From: Begonia masoniana
Taxonomy: Eukaryota; Streptophyta; Magnoliopsida; Cucurbitales; Begoniaceae
Length of the DNA stretch: 64,000 nt
Assembly (NCBI GenBank): GCA_022432975.1
Contig: CM039509.1
Span: 41,388,209-41,452,208 of the forward strand
Direction of reading: 5' to 3'
The stretch's first letter is position 1, and each line of letters starts with the position of its first letter. The notes below the pieces were generated by a model. It was not told the origin of the DNA. It did no database searches and was given only the letters and a program-made list of their open reading frames with translations. The translations under genes were made by a program, and so were the position numbers. Positions 10,923-22,350 of this stretch are shown here, one piece after another.

Positions 10923-13038
10923 TGTAACACCCGGCTTTGTTTAAACCAGTTTACTTTATCATGTTTTATGGATGAAATTGGGGAGCTAGTGATTAGGTTA
11001 ATAAATGAGTGTGTAAGGGCATGATGGTAATTTGAGATGTTATTTTGGATAGCGTATTTAATGGAAGGTTTAATGAGGTTTAGCCGCCATTGTTCTCTCA
11101 TTTTTCCTTTCTTGGTATCCAGCTCAAGCTCAGCAGAGCTTCGGGCGATTTTTCCTCTCCGATCTTCAATCCTCAAACTAGGTAAGTTCTCCCCTTGTTT
11201 TCTTGAGATTTTAGTGGCTAGATAGCAGAGAGAGTGCAATGTGTGTATTTTTGATAACGCTGTGAGTGAGTTGAGTTCGAGTTTAGTGTTGAGCCGAGAA
11301 TGTACGATGACCAGAACTTCCAAACTAGCTCCTTAGGTTTCTAAATGATATAGGATAAGGTTAGTGATGATCTAATCGGTATTCTGCTTATGACATTAGG
11401 TGAGCAGGGCTTCCAGAGTAATTGAAACCGAGCGATTTCCAGGAGACCAGGTAAATGAAGTATTGTGTGTGCCTTCGGGCCTACATCATAAAACAGTAGG
11501 TTTATGCATGTTTGAGTGTTTTCTTTATGTCATGCATCATGTTTTTGAAAAAATACGAAAATGAATTTATATGAAATGTTATGGCAAGGTATGAACAGAT
11601 TGAAACAGATTAGCTATTAAGGGAAGTAATCCGCCCCTTAATCGAGTAGAGGATTTATTACTTTGGGAGAACTCATCCCACTCCCAATGGAATTGAGGGA
11701 TCAGATCAGCTGTTAAGGGAACTAATCCGCCCCTTAATTGAGAAGAGGATGTATGACTTTGGGAAAGTTGATCCACCTCCCAATGGAACCGAGAGATTAT
11801 ATCAGTGAATGAACGAAAATGCAACTGAGTTGTGAAAGTAGAAACTGCATGATTAGGTTTTATGTTTCAGTATTCCATTTCATTTGCTTTACTTACTTAG
11901 CATTAGGCTAATAGATGAGTTTTGTGATGTAGGTGTGGAGGTAACTACTAAAGAATTCTCTGAATTTACTGAGGAATAGGCGAAGCTGTTGGAGCACATT
12001 CTTGCCACGGTTTGGTGTTCTGATGAGGCGATTTAACACTTGTCTGTAGGTGAAGTTTCAGTAGTTATTTGATGTTTTGATACCCTTGGGAATTTCTTCT
12101 CTGCCAAAGAAAACGTGATTTAAATGTAGTTGGAGTTTGTTATTTCTAAAGTTATGTTGAGGATACAGATGTTGTTCTTTTGTTAATGGTTACTTGTTGA
12201 ATGTCAGACGTTATTTAGGGTCAGGTTGTTTTGAGTGAAACTTGTAAGTTCAACCATTGGTGAATGAAGTTCACCGGTGGATGTGAGATAAAGTCGATCG
12301 GATGAAGGAAATCATCCGGCTGATGTCACCGGTGGATGTGAGATAAAGTCGATCGGATGAAGAAAATCATCCGGCTGACGTCACTGGTGGATGTAAGATA
12401 AAGTCGATCGGATGAAGGAAATAATCCAACTGACGTCATCGGTGGATGCGAGATTTAGTCTTTTGGGTGAAGGAAATCATCCGGCGGACGTCATCGGTAG
12501 ATGTAGGAAGACTTTTGTCGTCTTATGACCGGTGGTTGCGAGCAATGGGTTTTTGTCACTTAGTGACCGGGCGATGTATTCAGTTTTATTTTGTCTTGTG
12601 AAGGAAAAATGGACTTTGTCGTTTAGTCACCGGTGGATGTCGTTTGTTAAATCCACCGGATGACGTAGCCAAAGTTTTTGTCGTTTTGTCACCAGAAGAA
12701 GCCTTCTGTTTTCTTTTTCAGTCTCTTCTGTTGACTTTGCTCAGCAGCAGATACGTTTGACTTCTGTAACTTTTCAAGTATTTCACGATTAAACCTTTAC
12801 TTTCTTTGGTCAATTATTTTTTTTAATATTCCAACCGATTATTCAAACATTGTTTTTATAGTTTTGTTTAACTCTATTTTTGCTTAAATGATTTGCGCTG
12901 CAAGTCTTTAAATGTTTTGAAGTTTTAGAAAATGTCAAATTTTGACTTTCGAGCGAAGTTTTAAATTTAGTCCAAAGTTTCTTAGTTATGTTCGAGCTAT
13001 GAGTAATGAACCGGGTTTATATAATTCGGGGTGTTATA
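10923..13038 (+). mobile_element. 3' LTR of E1
   Basis: It starts TGTAACACCCGG after the polypurine tract and ends GTGTTATA, where the expected CA end has become TA. It is about 2116 bp and by eye differs from the 5' LTR by a few percent, including a small deletion near 12230 and changes in the short-repeat zone at 12270-12700. That spread implies the insertion is not recent. The flank begins AAATC, but the matching left TSD is outside the window. Confidence 0.93.
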
Positions 13039-13730
13039 AAATCAGTCAAACTCTCGATTTTCGTGTCTTGCATAGTGAAATCCTGCAACCTTACGGCAGT
13101 GAGATTAATATTTTGTCTTTGAGATGTTAGTGGAAAATTCCAATTTACAAAATATTTTCTATATTACCAATTTATTTATGTCACAACCCAGAGGTGGACC
13201 AAGATAGAAATGCCAGATCAAACAACTGATTCTCAAAGAGAGCATGATCACCCAACCGAACACTTGGTTTACAACGAAAATAAACCAAATATACATTGTG
13301 ATCACAAAATAATAAGATAGTGCGGTAAATAATCTAAAAAAAATATTGTGTAAGAAATAAACTGTAAAATCTAAGAATTTTAAAATTTTCTGAATAAATT
13401 GTTTGCATTTTTCATGGTCAACACGTTCGGTTTGACTCGAATTGTGGTTAGTCATTGGCATTTGGCCACATGTATTTCCTTCGGTCAATCGGTGATTTTG
13501 AGTCTACCGTGGAGTTGTATTCCCAAAATCTTGTGCTTAGAGAACAACAAATAGGATGAATGTCAAGCCAATAATTTAAAAAAAGAAATCATTTTATTTA
13601 GTATATCTTTAAATTCATCTACTTGTCGATATTGTGTAAATCTATCCTTTAAGTTTACAAAAATTGAGAGAACAAGATGAGAAGTGGGATAATAAATTCC
13701 CCGCACATTCATTTATAGAACAAGATGATG
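13039..13730 (-). pseudogene. hAT-associated repeat and transposase remnant, truncated by E1
   Basis: This stretch aligns with about 38345-39060, including GTGAAATCCTGCAACCTTAC, TGTCAC(A/G)ACCCAGAGG and the sequence around 13560-13720. On the minus strand 13560-13720 reads as a decayed hAT-transposase segment (LVLSIFVNLKDRFTQYRQ). E1 appears to have inserted into this copy, because the homology starts immediately after its LTR. The parts between 13160 and 13540 have no convincing coding sense. Confidence 0.6.
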
Positions 13731-14081
13731 CTATCTTGTGAACGGTTGACACTTTTAACAGAAAAACAACTTAAAACTAATTTTAGGATACTTATTCACC
13801 CAAGTTCTAAAAGACCTTAAAGACACTTGTTAGAACATTTAAATACCTCTCTTCAAAGGTATTTCCAGCAAGAGCACGGATAATATTAATCAAATTAATA
13901 TAAAGTTCTTCACTTACCATATTCATAACATCTATATACACCACTAAACATCTAAGATATAATTCAATCACAGTTAATACATTCATCATCAAAATATATT
14001 AAACTTAGTAACGCTTTAAGTTAACAATTATATCTCCCTCGGACTCTTCGCCGAGACTCTTGCTTTCGCTCTTCCTCTTTA
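13731..14081. other. Unassigned AT-rich segment
   Basis: Homology to the 38-39 kb copy stops near 13730. A 61-codon minus-strand open frame (13807-13992, starting MMMNVLTVIELYLRC) has plausible composition but no recognised domain, no obvious splice context and no second copy here. It could be a decayed exon or chance. Confidence 0.3.
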
Positions 14082-14256
14082 TGTAATACCCACGAAAAAA
14101 ACAAAAAAAAAAAAGAAAGGGAAATTGAATTTTGGGATTTAATGTCTCCCTTGTTTTGCTGGAGCGTTCTTCTTCCATGAAGGGAATTTTTGTCCTTTCG
14201 CTTTGTTAGCCAACCTCACTCTATATTCCCCTCGCACTCGCTCTCTTTGTATTTCT
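14082..14256 (+). mobile_element. Left part of an unclassified LTR split by the copia element
   Basis: The segment begins TGTAATACCCACG, which resembles a gypsy-type LTR start. It is cut at 14256 by the copia insertion; the sequence continues at 28818 after the TSD TTTCT. The assignment as an LTR rests only on the start motif and on LTR-like composition of the right part. Confidence 0.4.
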
Positions 14257-14563
14257 TGAAGAATTCAATTTTAGTTTTTCCAGTCACAACCTCCATCTAG
14301 AAGAATTCAACGGTTGGTGGCAGCAATTGGAGAAGTCTCCAATTATTGCGGCAGTTTTTTTATTTTTCAAGAAAGGTGTGTTGAAGCCTCTCTATAAATA
14401 GAGGCTTCAGCATACAGTTTCAATAATCCCAAAAGAAAAAAAAATCCCAAGTAGAGGAGGAGTGCTTAGCATTGAGAGAGGTTTGAGAGTTTTTTTTATT
14501 GTTCATTTGAAAATTGAATTAGATTTTTTTTTCTCTCTCAAATACATTATATGATACCCAACA
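14257..14563 (+). mobile_element. 5' LTR of Ty1/copia element
   Basis: The LTR runs TGAAGAATTC...GATACCCAACA, 307 bp, and pairs with 28523-28817. Both outer flanks show TTTCT (14252-14256 and 28818-28822), the 5-bp TSD. A TATA box and a downstream T-rich stretch are present. The two LTRs differ at several positions, for example AATTATTGCGG here against AATTGCTGCGG. Confidence 0.9.
14383..14408 (+). promoter_or_regulatory. TATA box inside an inverted repeat (copia LTR)
   Basis: TATAAATA at 14393-14400 is the likely core promoter of the copia element. It is flanked by perfect 8-bp arms, GAAGCCTC (14383-14390) and GAGGCTTC (14401-14408). The 3' LTR keeps TATAAATA (28659-28666) with decayed arms. 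Confidence 0.65.
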
Positions 14564-14565
14564 AG

Positions 14566-14581
14566 TGGTATCAGAGCCAGG
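14566..14581 (+). other. Primer-binding site of the copia element
   Basis: TGGTATCAGAGCCAGG follows the LTR end by two bases and matches the initiator-Met tRNA type used by Tork/Tnt1-like copia elements. Confidence 0.9.
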
Positions 14582-15136
14582 TTGGGGTATTGGCCATTGT
14601 ATGAACTCAGTCGGAAAAAATTGAGTTTTTTTTTCTTGAAACTGTCTGAAATGTTTTTCTGATTATACCAGGAGAGAGCTCTCGTTCCCACGAGTCTGCA
14701 CATTTTTTTCGGATAAAAAAAACGGACATCAAAACGAGCTCTCTAAGATTTTTTCTGGTTGAGGAAGACGAAGTCCAGTCATCAGCCACGTCAGCACCAC
14801 TCAGCGCCCAATTAGTGCCATGTGCCGCCAAGTCATCAATTTTTTAAAAAATTACATTTTGGTCCCTAAACTTTTTGAAATTTTCAAACAGGTTCCTGAT
14901 TATTTTTAAAATTATATGTTGGCCCCTGAACGTTTAGAAATTTTTAGCTTGACCCTATAAATTTTTAGAAATTGAATAAGTGTCTATTCCACCATTTTCG
15001 GCGGTTCCAAACGCAACGGTGGACTTTGTTTTGCGAGATTTAGCTCCTATTTTTTTATAAATAAGTTTTTGTAATTTGAAAAATGACCACAGAAGAATCA
15101 ACATCATCTTCTGGATCTATGATCTATGATCTATGA
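14582..15136 (+). mobile_element. Copia leader and first codons of gag
   Basis: About 500 bp of leader is followed by an ATG at 15083 that opens MTTEESTSSSGSM and runs into a triplicated 7-bp CTATGAT word at about 15117-15137. There gag is cut by the gypsy-type insertion. Roughly the first 80 codons of gag expected between this point and 25076 are missing, so the junction includes a deletion. Confidence 0.6.
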
Positions 15137-16690
15137 TTACAAATTTCAAAAGTTGGTGGTTAAAAATTAAAAGAGGAAAATGGAGTTTAAATTTAGTAAG
15201 GTGAGGGGGTAAATGGCTAAAGCTAGCCTTCTCTTCTTCTTCTTCCATCGTGAACCCTAGAGCTCCTCCATTGCTATAATTTCAAGCTGCTTTTTTGTGA
15301 AGATTAGCAAGGTTTTGTGGTAAGTTTTAATGGGTTTTGTTATTGATGATTATTAGTGAAAGTTTTTGGTATTTTGGTGGTAGTTTGGTGAGGCTTAGTA
15401 AGGGTTTGGAAACCCTAATGGTGAACCTCCGAAAAGTCCTTTTCTTGGTGAGTTTTCTTTCTATTTTTTGTGGTTTAAACTTAGGATAGGTTGGTTTAGG
15501 TTGTTTAGGTAGTTAGATTAGAGAATTTGTGGAAGTTTGTGAAAAATCGATTTTGGTACATTATGTAACAGGTTCTGTTTTTGTGTAATCAGATTGGACA
15601 TGTTATTTAATTGCTAAATTGGATTTATTCAATGGATAGTAGACGTGTAGAAGTTTACGGAATGGGGTGAATTGTTGAAATCTGATGAAAAACGAATGAG
15701 TTATGGCCGATTGAAGTTTGGACACTAAATATGGGTGAAATTATGGATTTTTGAGTTTGAAGGTTTGTAGTTAGTTAGTTGATGATAAAAATTGGGTAAA
15801 TGTTCTTTAGGTTTAGTTTGATGCTTACTAAGTGATTTTTCCTTATTATACTAGGTGAACGAACGAGTAATTAGTGTACTCGGAGTAAACCAATACGTGA
15901 GTTTTGATGTTTAGGGGCTTTGATGTTTCTGGAAGTTGAAAATATTGGAAGATGAGTTGGGAGAGAATTTTAGGTCAAATGTTGATGAAGTGAAGAAAAT
16001 TAGAAAAAAGGGTAATCGGTCGAAGTTGGTGTGAAGTTTGTATGGAGATGTCGACTGATTAGTACTGAAATCGGTCGAAGTTACTGTGCTGTAATCGGTC
16101 GAAGTTGGTTAGATGTCGACTGATTAGTACTGAAATCAGTCGAAGTTGGTGTGCTGTAATCGATCAAAGTTGCTGTGTTGTAATCGGTCGAAGTTGATTT
16201 GGAGATATCAATACCGATTCTGTAGTAGAAAACATCGACTGATTCTATAGTAGAAAACGTCAACCGATTCTGTAGTAGAAAACGTTGACCGATCAGTAAG
16301 ATATTGTCGACTGATATTGTCAATCGAAATTCCCAATTGTCGATTTAGCAGATGTCAGTTTGGCAGATGTTAATCGGCAGATATGTTTGTAAATTTTCTT
16401 CAGCTATAGAAAAGTTGTCGACCGATCGGCCCAAGAGCCAATCAAATGGCAGAGTGAATAGTAACCGAGTTTGAATTTTTTTTTTATTATTTTTTATTTG
16501 CGAATATATTTTAATCTGACTTTTTCAGACATGTTTTGTATGTATTTTATACATGTTCTCCATCCGCTTTCGAGGGTTTGAAAAACTCGAAAATTTTATT
16601 GAAAATTTATTAAAATAAAGTTCCGTTTTAAATATGGTATTGAGTGAGCAATATAGTATACTGAGCATGGATGGATTCAAGGGCGTTACA
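15137..16690 (+). mobile_element. 5' LTR of non-autonomous gypsy-type element, doubly deleted
   Basis: It aligns to 22610-25075 of the 3' LTR and ends GGGCGTTACA before a primer-binding site. It lacks the first 259 bp of the LTR, and about 905 bp in the middle (equivalent of about 23373-24278), including the donor-like site, the GGGCCTACA block and the acceptor-like site. The short-repeat zone at about 16010-16440 (TCGGTCGAAGTTG and GTCGACCGAT words) is retained. Confidence 0.85.
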
Positions 16691-16693
16691 AGT

Positions 16694-16706
16694 TGGTATC
16701 AGAGCA
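16694..16706 (+). other. Primer-binding site of the non-autonomous gypsy-type element
   Basis: TGGTATCAGAGCA lies three bases after the LTR end. The following leader, with GTCGTTCAAAGGATTACC, matches the leader of the tandem element at 44914 and more loosely that of E1. Confidence 0.88.
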
Positions 16707-16848
16707 AAATGGTCAAGTCGTTCAAAGGATTACCCAATAATGCTGGCCGCCTTGCAACATATTTCACCGACTATAAGTATTATTTTAATTTTAGTTAGTT
16801 TATATATAAGATTAAATTATTTTAACCCTGTTCAGGAATAGAACAACG

Positions 16849-17451
16849 ATGCCGAGGAACGTAAGGCAACCTAGAAACGAGCTTGAGGAGTCAGTTAAGT
16901 AGCTTTTGGAGCTAGTTGGGAGGCAAGCTGAGTTGATTGGATCGCTTATCAATCAAGGAGGACAAGGAAATTTTGGAGCGAGTTCTAGTGGGGTGAAATT
17001 CAGAAGGTTGAATCCTCTGACGTTGGAAGGAAACAAGGGTGTGAACATATCAAAAATAGTTGGCGTATCCTATATTAATGTAGTGGACAAGGCAATCGAA
17101 GAGGAAGTGGTGGACATGAAGTGTGTTAAACTGGCTAGGTCATCTTCACAGTCTCAAAGAACTAAAAGATCGAGCGAGTATTTGAATGATCAGAGAGGAG
17201 AAAAGAAGCCGAAACAGCAACGAATGAGGGGGTATCTGCGATATCCTAAGTGTTTGAAAGCTCATCCAAGAGAGTGTGGACAATATGATGGCAAATATTA
17301 TAATTGTTTCGAATCTGGTCATCTTTCCCGAGACTGTCCAAAGCCAAAGATCGCTCGGTGCTTCAATTGTAACGAGCCCGGATATATAGGCAAGAATTGC
17401 CCTGTAGCAAAGAAAGATCCAACCAAAGCGACACCCGAATTCTCGCAATGA
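16849..17451 (+). pseudogene. Shrunken gag remnant with two defective CCHC knuckles
   Basis: An ATG at 16849 opens MPRNVRQPRNELEES and hits TAG at 16900-16902; the same frame then runs to TGA at 17449-17451. It holds the gag N-terminus, then jumps to the end of the capsid region, so most of capsid is deleted. The two zinc knuckles near the end are both damaged: the first reads YYNCFESGHLSRDC with Tyr for the first Cys, the second CFNCNEPGYIGKNC with Tyr for His. No protease, RT or integrase follows. The element would depend on an autonomous relative. The gag identity is well supported; any function is doubtful. Confidence 0.8.
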
Positions 17452-19608
17452 TTGAGCCAAATGGTAAGGATATGTTGGCTTATATGCAAGGCAAGGTAAA
17501 CCTTAGAATGAGAGAGTTATGCATTAACATAAAGAACCTAGTGTGTTTGTAAGAATAGTACACTTAGGATTTTGTTACCTTATAGAGTTACATCTTATAA
17601 AAAGATAAGATTGGAAAGATAGAAATTGGACACTAGTTAGCGAACCCTTGGAGTTCTAGGATATGAGGAACCAGACTAGAGTTTGAAGTTGGAAACGAAA
17701 TTATCGGGAGACACCCTAGACCTTTGAAATGCCATAAGTACGTTTACGAGGTAGACTGTATTCGAGCGTCTAGTTTAAGTAAATTGTTGAGAGGGTATGG
17801 GAAGTAGTTATTGCTATAATACTTTTAGAGGGTGTGATTAATTGGTGCAAAATCATGAATGTGGAATCTGAGTGATCACGAGTGAGTGTTTGTATTAATT
17901 AATATCGTGGGTGGAATCAAAAGATCTATTTAGAGTTGGAAAGCCAATAGACTTTGAGGTATTAGAGGGTTCAAAGTAGATGCAAGATGATACTCAGGTT
18001 ATAAATTGGTGGATCTCTAGAGATTTGGGTATCATTTTAGCAGATTAATCAATCAAGGATGATTGGAGATACATGAAAAAAAATTACGACCGGCACGGTA
18101 TAGGAGAATTAAGGTTACTCAGTAAGTAGTGGACATGTCGGACTTTTGGTGTTACTTGACCTAGGAATAACTTAGAAACCTAGATGTCTTGATTAAGTAG
18201 AGAAAAGTTTAGCCTCTTGAATTAAGATGATGTTCTGAGGTTTAGAAAAATGCGCACAATGTTAGGAGAAATAGTGAATCATTGAGAGTGAGTATCTATC
18301 GTAGAAAGGTAACAGATAGGAGATTGGGATAATGGTGTTAAGTGAGCTACAACAAGTTTGCAAACAAAGAGGTTTTTGGGCGATTGTTGTAAAGAGAGTT
18401 AGGAGAATATTTAGAACCCTAGTTGGAAAGAGCAAAATAGAGTAGAGTAATTAGTAAATTTTGGAGAGAATTTCCGAGTAAAACTCGGACATTTGTATTA
18501 GTGTTAAGAAACTTAGGAAAGCGATTAGAAGTAGTATTACATAGAAAGGGGAAGATAGAATTTGAAGTCTGGACCTAAAATATTAGTGGTACGATTGAGG
18601 AAATATAGGAAATTATGAATAAGAAGAACGGGAACTCGCCATGACAAAACGTCGAGTGCATTAGGAATAAGGTTAAGTTAGAGTTTCACAGGTTCGAATC
18701 TTATGTAACGTAAGTCGAAACCAATGATTTCGTAAATAGCTGAGGTTAAGATTTGCGAGCTTAAGAGTGAGATGTAAATTAGAACTCGAATACTATTAGA
18801 GTATGTGTAAGAAAATAGAGGTTGGGAGATGTAAGCTAGAAGGATGACTAGATTACATTCTAGAGTTTGAAGTTGGAAACGAAATTATCGGGAGACACCC
18901 TAGACCTTTGAAATGCCATAAGTACGTTTACGAGGTAGACTGTATTCGAGCGTCTAGTTTAAGTAAATTGTTGAGAGGGTATGGGAAGTAGTTATTGCTA
19001 TAATACTTTTAGAGGGTGTGATTAATTGGTGCAAATCATGAATGTGGAATCTGAGTGATCACGAGTGAGTGTTTGTATTAATTAATATCGTGGGTGGAAT
19101 CAAAAGATCTATTTAGAGTTGGAAAGCCAATAGACTTTGAGGTTTAGAAAAATGCGCACAATGTTAGGAGAAATAGTGAATCATTGAGAGTGAGTATCTA
19201 TCGTAGAAAGGTAACAGATAGGAGATTGGGATTAATGGTGTTAAGTGAGCTACAACAAGTTTGCAAACAAAGAGGTTTTTGGGCGACTTGTTGTAAAGAG
19301 AGTTAGGAGAATATTTAGAACCCTAGTTGGAAGAGCAAAATAGAGTAGAGTAATTAGTAAATTTTGGAGAGAATTCCGAGTAAAATTAGACATTTGTATT
19401 AGTGTTAAGAAACTTAGGAAAGAGATTAGAAGTAGTATTACATAGAAAGGGGAAAGATAGAATTTGAAGTCTGGACCTTAAATATTTAGTAGTGTACGAT
19501 TTGAGGAAATATAGGAATTATTGAATAAGAAGAACGGGAACTCGCATGACAAACGTTCGAGTGCATTAGGAATAAGGTTAAGTTAGAAAGTTTCAAAGGT
19601 TCGACTCG
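17452..19608 (+). mobile_element. Non-coding internal region of the gypsy-type element
   Basis: Stop-rich purine-rich sequence with no recognisable pol domain. It contains the local duplication described separately. It is retrotransposon sequence by position between primer-binding site and polypurine tract. Confidence 0.7.
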
Positions 19609-19765
19609 TATGTAACGAAGTCGAAACCAATGATTTCGTAAATAGCTGAGGTTAAGATTTGCGAGCTTAAGAGTGAGATGTAAATTAGAACTCGAATACT
19701 ATTAGAGTATGTGTAAGAAAATAGAGGTTGGGAGATGTAAGCTAGAAGGATGACTAGATTACATT
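17676..19765 (+). repeat. Tandem duplication, second copy carrying a 281-bp deletion
   Basis: 17676-18859 is repeated as 18860-19765. The copies meet at the 5-bp word CTAGA. In the second copy the equivalent of 17960-18240 is missing, and the deletion ends share TGAGG. Many single-base indels also separate the copies. Confidence 0.85.
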
Positions 19766-20768
19766 CTAGATTTTTGGACGGACTTAGGCTTAGGAAGAGG
19801 AGGAAGAGGTAAGTGAGGAGATTAGTCAATTTTAATGGAGGATTAAGATAAGAAGGTTAACCCTTAAGAATTTAGCATTTCGTGTGAAGCTAAAAAATTT
19901 GGAGGATATTTGATAGGAAGGACACGGAGATTATACGAGGGAACTTAGGAGTAAAGTTAATTTAGGAGAATTATGGAAGTTCAATTTGAAATTTTGAGAT
20001 TGAATTGAAGTGCGTAAACACCATTTAGGGTGTTGAGTGTAAAGTTGAGAAATAGTTAGTTTATACCTAAGAATTTGAGAGTGTTTGGTGATGACTGCAG
20101 TAGAAGTTGCACAAATTGAGCATAGTGAATGTAAGTATGAGGAATCAGAGTACACTTTGAAAAATAAGGGATAGATTTAAGTAGTGAGAGGTTGGAGTAC
20201 GATGATGGTGTTTGAATTATTAATAAAATTTCATGATGGTTGAGGTAAATAGGTGTAAGAGGTGGAAATGATAAGTTAGAAAAGAGATAGTAAAATAGTA
20301 AAATAGAGGGGAATTTGAAATTGAGGATTTAGGATCAAAGTTTACTTATCAAGTCTTTAGCATTACGTGATTGAGGATGTATTGAGGGCTTGAATAGGTT
20401 AGGTACGTGTTGATAGACACTGAAGTACAAAGTGAGGAATTAGATGAATTTAGCTCAAGGAAAAGCTAGAGTTAAGAACTAAGCTAGAGAGATTTAAGGG
20501 TCTAAGTGATGAGTGCCCAAGTTAAAGTCAATGGACGTAGGAGTATTCGAGCTATGGAGTGCAGAGTTAGGTGAAGTCAGCACTTTGTAGATGTAGGAAT
20601 TGTCATTACCCGATAGGTAACTAGGGGCACCCGATAGATGATTTAGACCGTAGCGTAGTCTAAGTTAGCATTGCAACCCAAAAAGGTTAGGAGGTAGCTT
20701 GGAGTGAATAAGTTAAGGAATAACTAAGTCACAAATTTTGAGGACAAAATTTTTTAAGGAGGGTGGAT

Positions 20769-21191
<423 letters not shown>

Positions 21192-22337
21192 ATGTAACGA
21201 AGTCGAAACCAATGATTTCGTAAATAGCTGAGGTTAAGATTTGCGAGCTTAAGAGTGAGATGTAAATTAGAACTCGAATACTATTAGAGTATGTGTAAGA
21301 AAATAGAGGTTGGGAGATGTAAGCTAGAAGGATGACTAGATTACATTCTAGATTTTTGGACGGACTTAGGCTTAGGAGAGGAGGAAGAGGTAAGTGAGGA
21401 GATTAGTCAATTTTAATGGAGGATTAAGATAAGAAGGTTAACCCTTAAGAATTTAGCATTCGTGTGAAGCTAAAAAATTTGGAGGATATTTGATAGGAAG
21501 GACACGGAGATTATACGAGGGGAACTTAGGCGTAAAGTTATTTAGGAGAATTATGGAAGTTCAATTTGAAATTTTGAGATTGAATTGAAGTGCGTAAACA
21601 CCATTTTAGGGTGTTGAGTGTAAAGTTGAGAAATAGTTAGTTTATACCTAAGAATTTGAGAGTGTTGGTTGATGACTGCAGTAGAAGTTGCACAAATTGA
21701 GCATAGTGAATGTAAGTATGAGGAATCAGAGTACACTTTGAAAAATAAGGGATAGATTTAAGTAGTGATGAGGTTGGAGTACGATGATGGTGTTTGAATT
21801 ATTAATAAAATTTCATGATGGTTGAGGTAAATAGGTGTAAGAGGTAGAAATGATAAGTTAGAAAAGAGATAGTAAAATAGTAAAATAGAGGGGAATTTGA
21901 AATTGAGGATTTAGATCAAAGTTTACTTATCAAGTCTTTAAGCATTACGTGATTGAGGATGTATTGAGGGCTTGAATAGGTTAGGTACGTGTTGATAGAC
22001 ACTGAAGTACAAAGTGAGGAATTAGATGAATTTAGCTCAAGGAAAAAGCTAGAGTAAGAACTAAGCTAGAGAGATTTAAGGGTCTAAGTGATGAGTGCCC
22101 AAGTTAAAGTCAATGGACGTAGGAGTATTCGAGCTATGGAGTGCAGAGTTAGGTGAAGTCAGCACTTGTAGATGTAGGAAATTGTCATTACCCGATAGGT
22201 AACTAGGGGCACCCGATAGATGATTTAGACCGTAGCGTTAGTCTAAGTTAGCATTGCAACCCAAAAAGGTTAGGAGGTAGCTTGGACGTGATAAGTTAAG
22301 GAATCAATAAGTCACAAATTTGAGGACAAAATTTTTT

Positions 22338-22350
22338 AAGGAGGGTGGAT
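22338..22350 (+). other. Polypurine tract before the 3' LTR
   Basis: AAGGAGGGTGGAT abuts TGTAACACCCGGG. It is preceded by TTTGAGGACAAAATTTTTT, the same context as in E1 and the tandem element. Confidence 0.85.
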
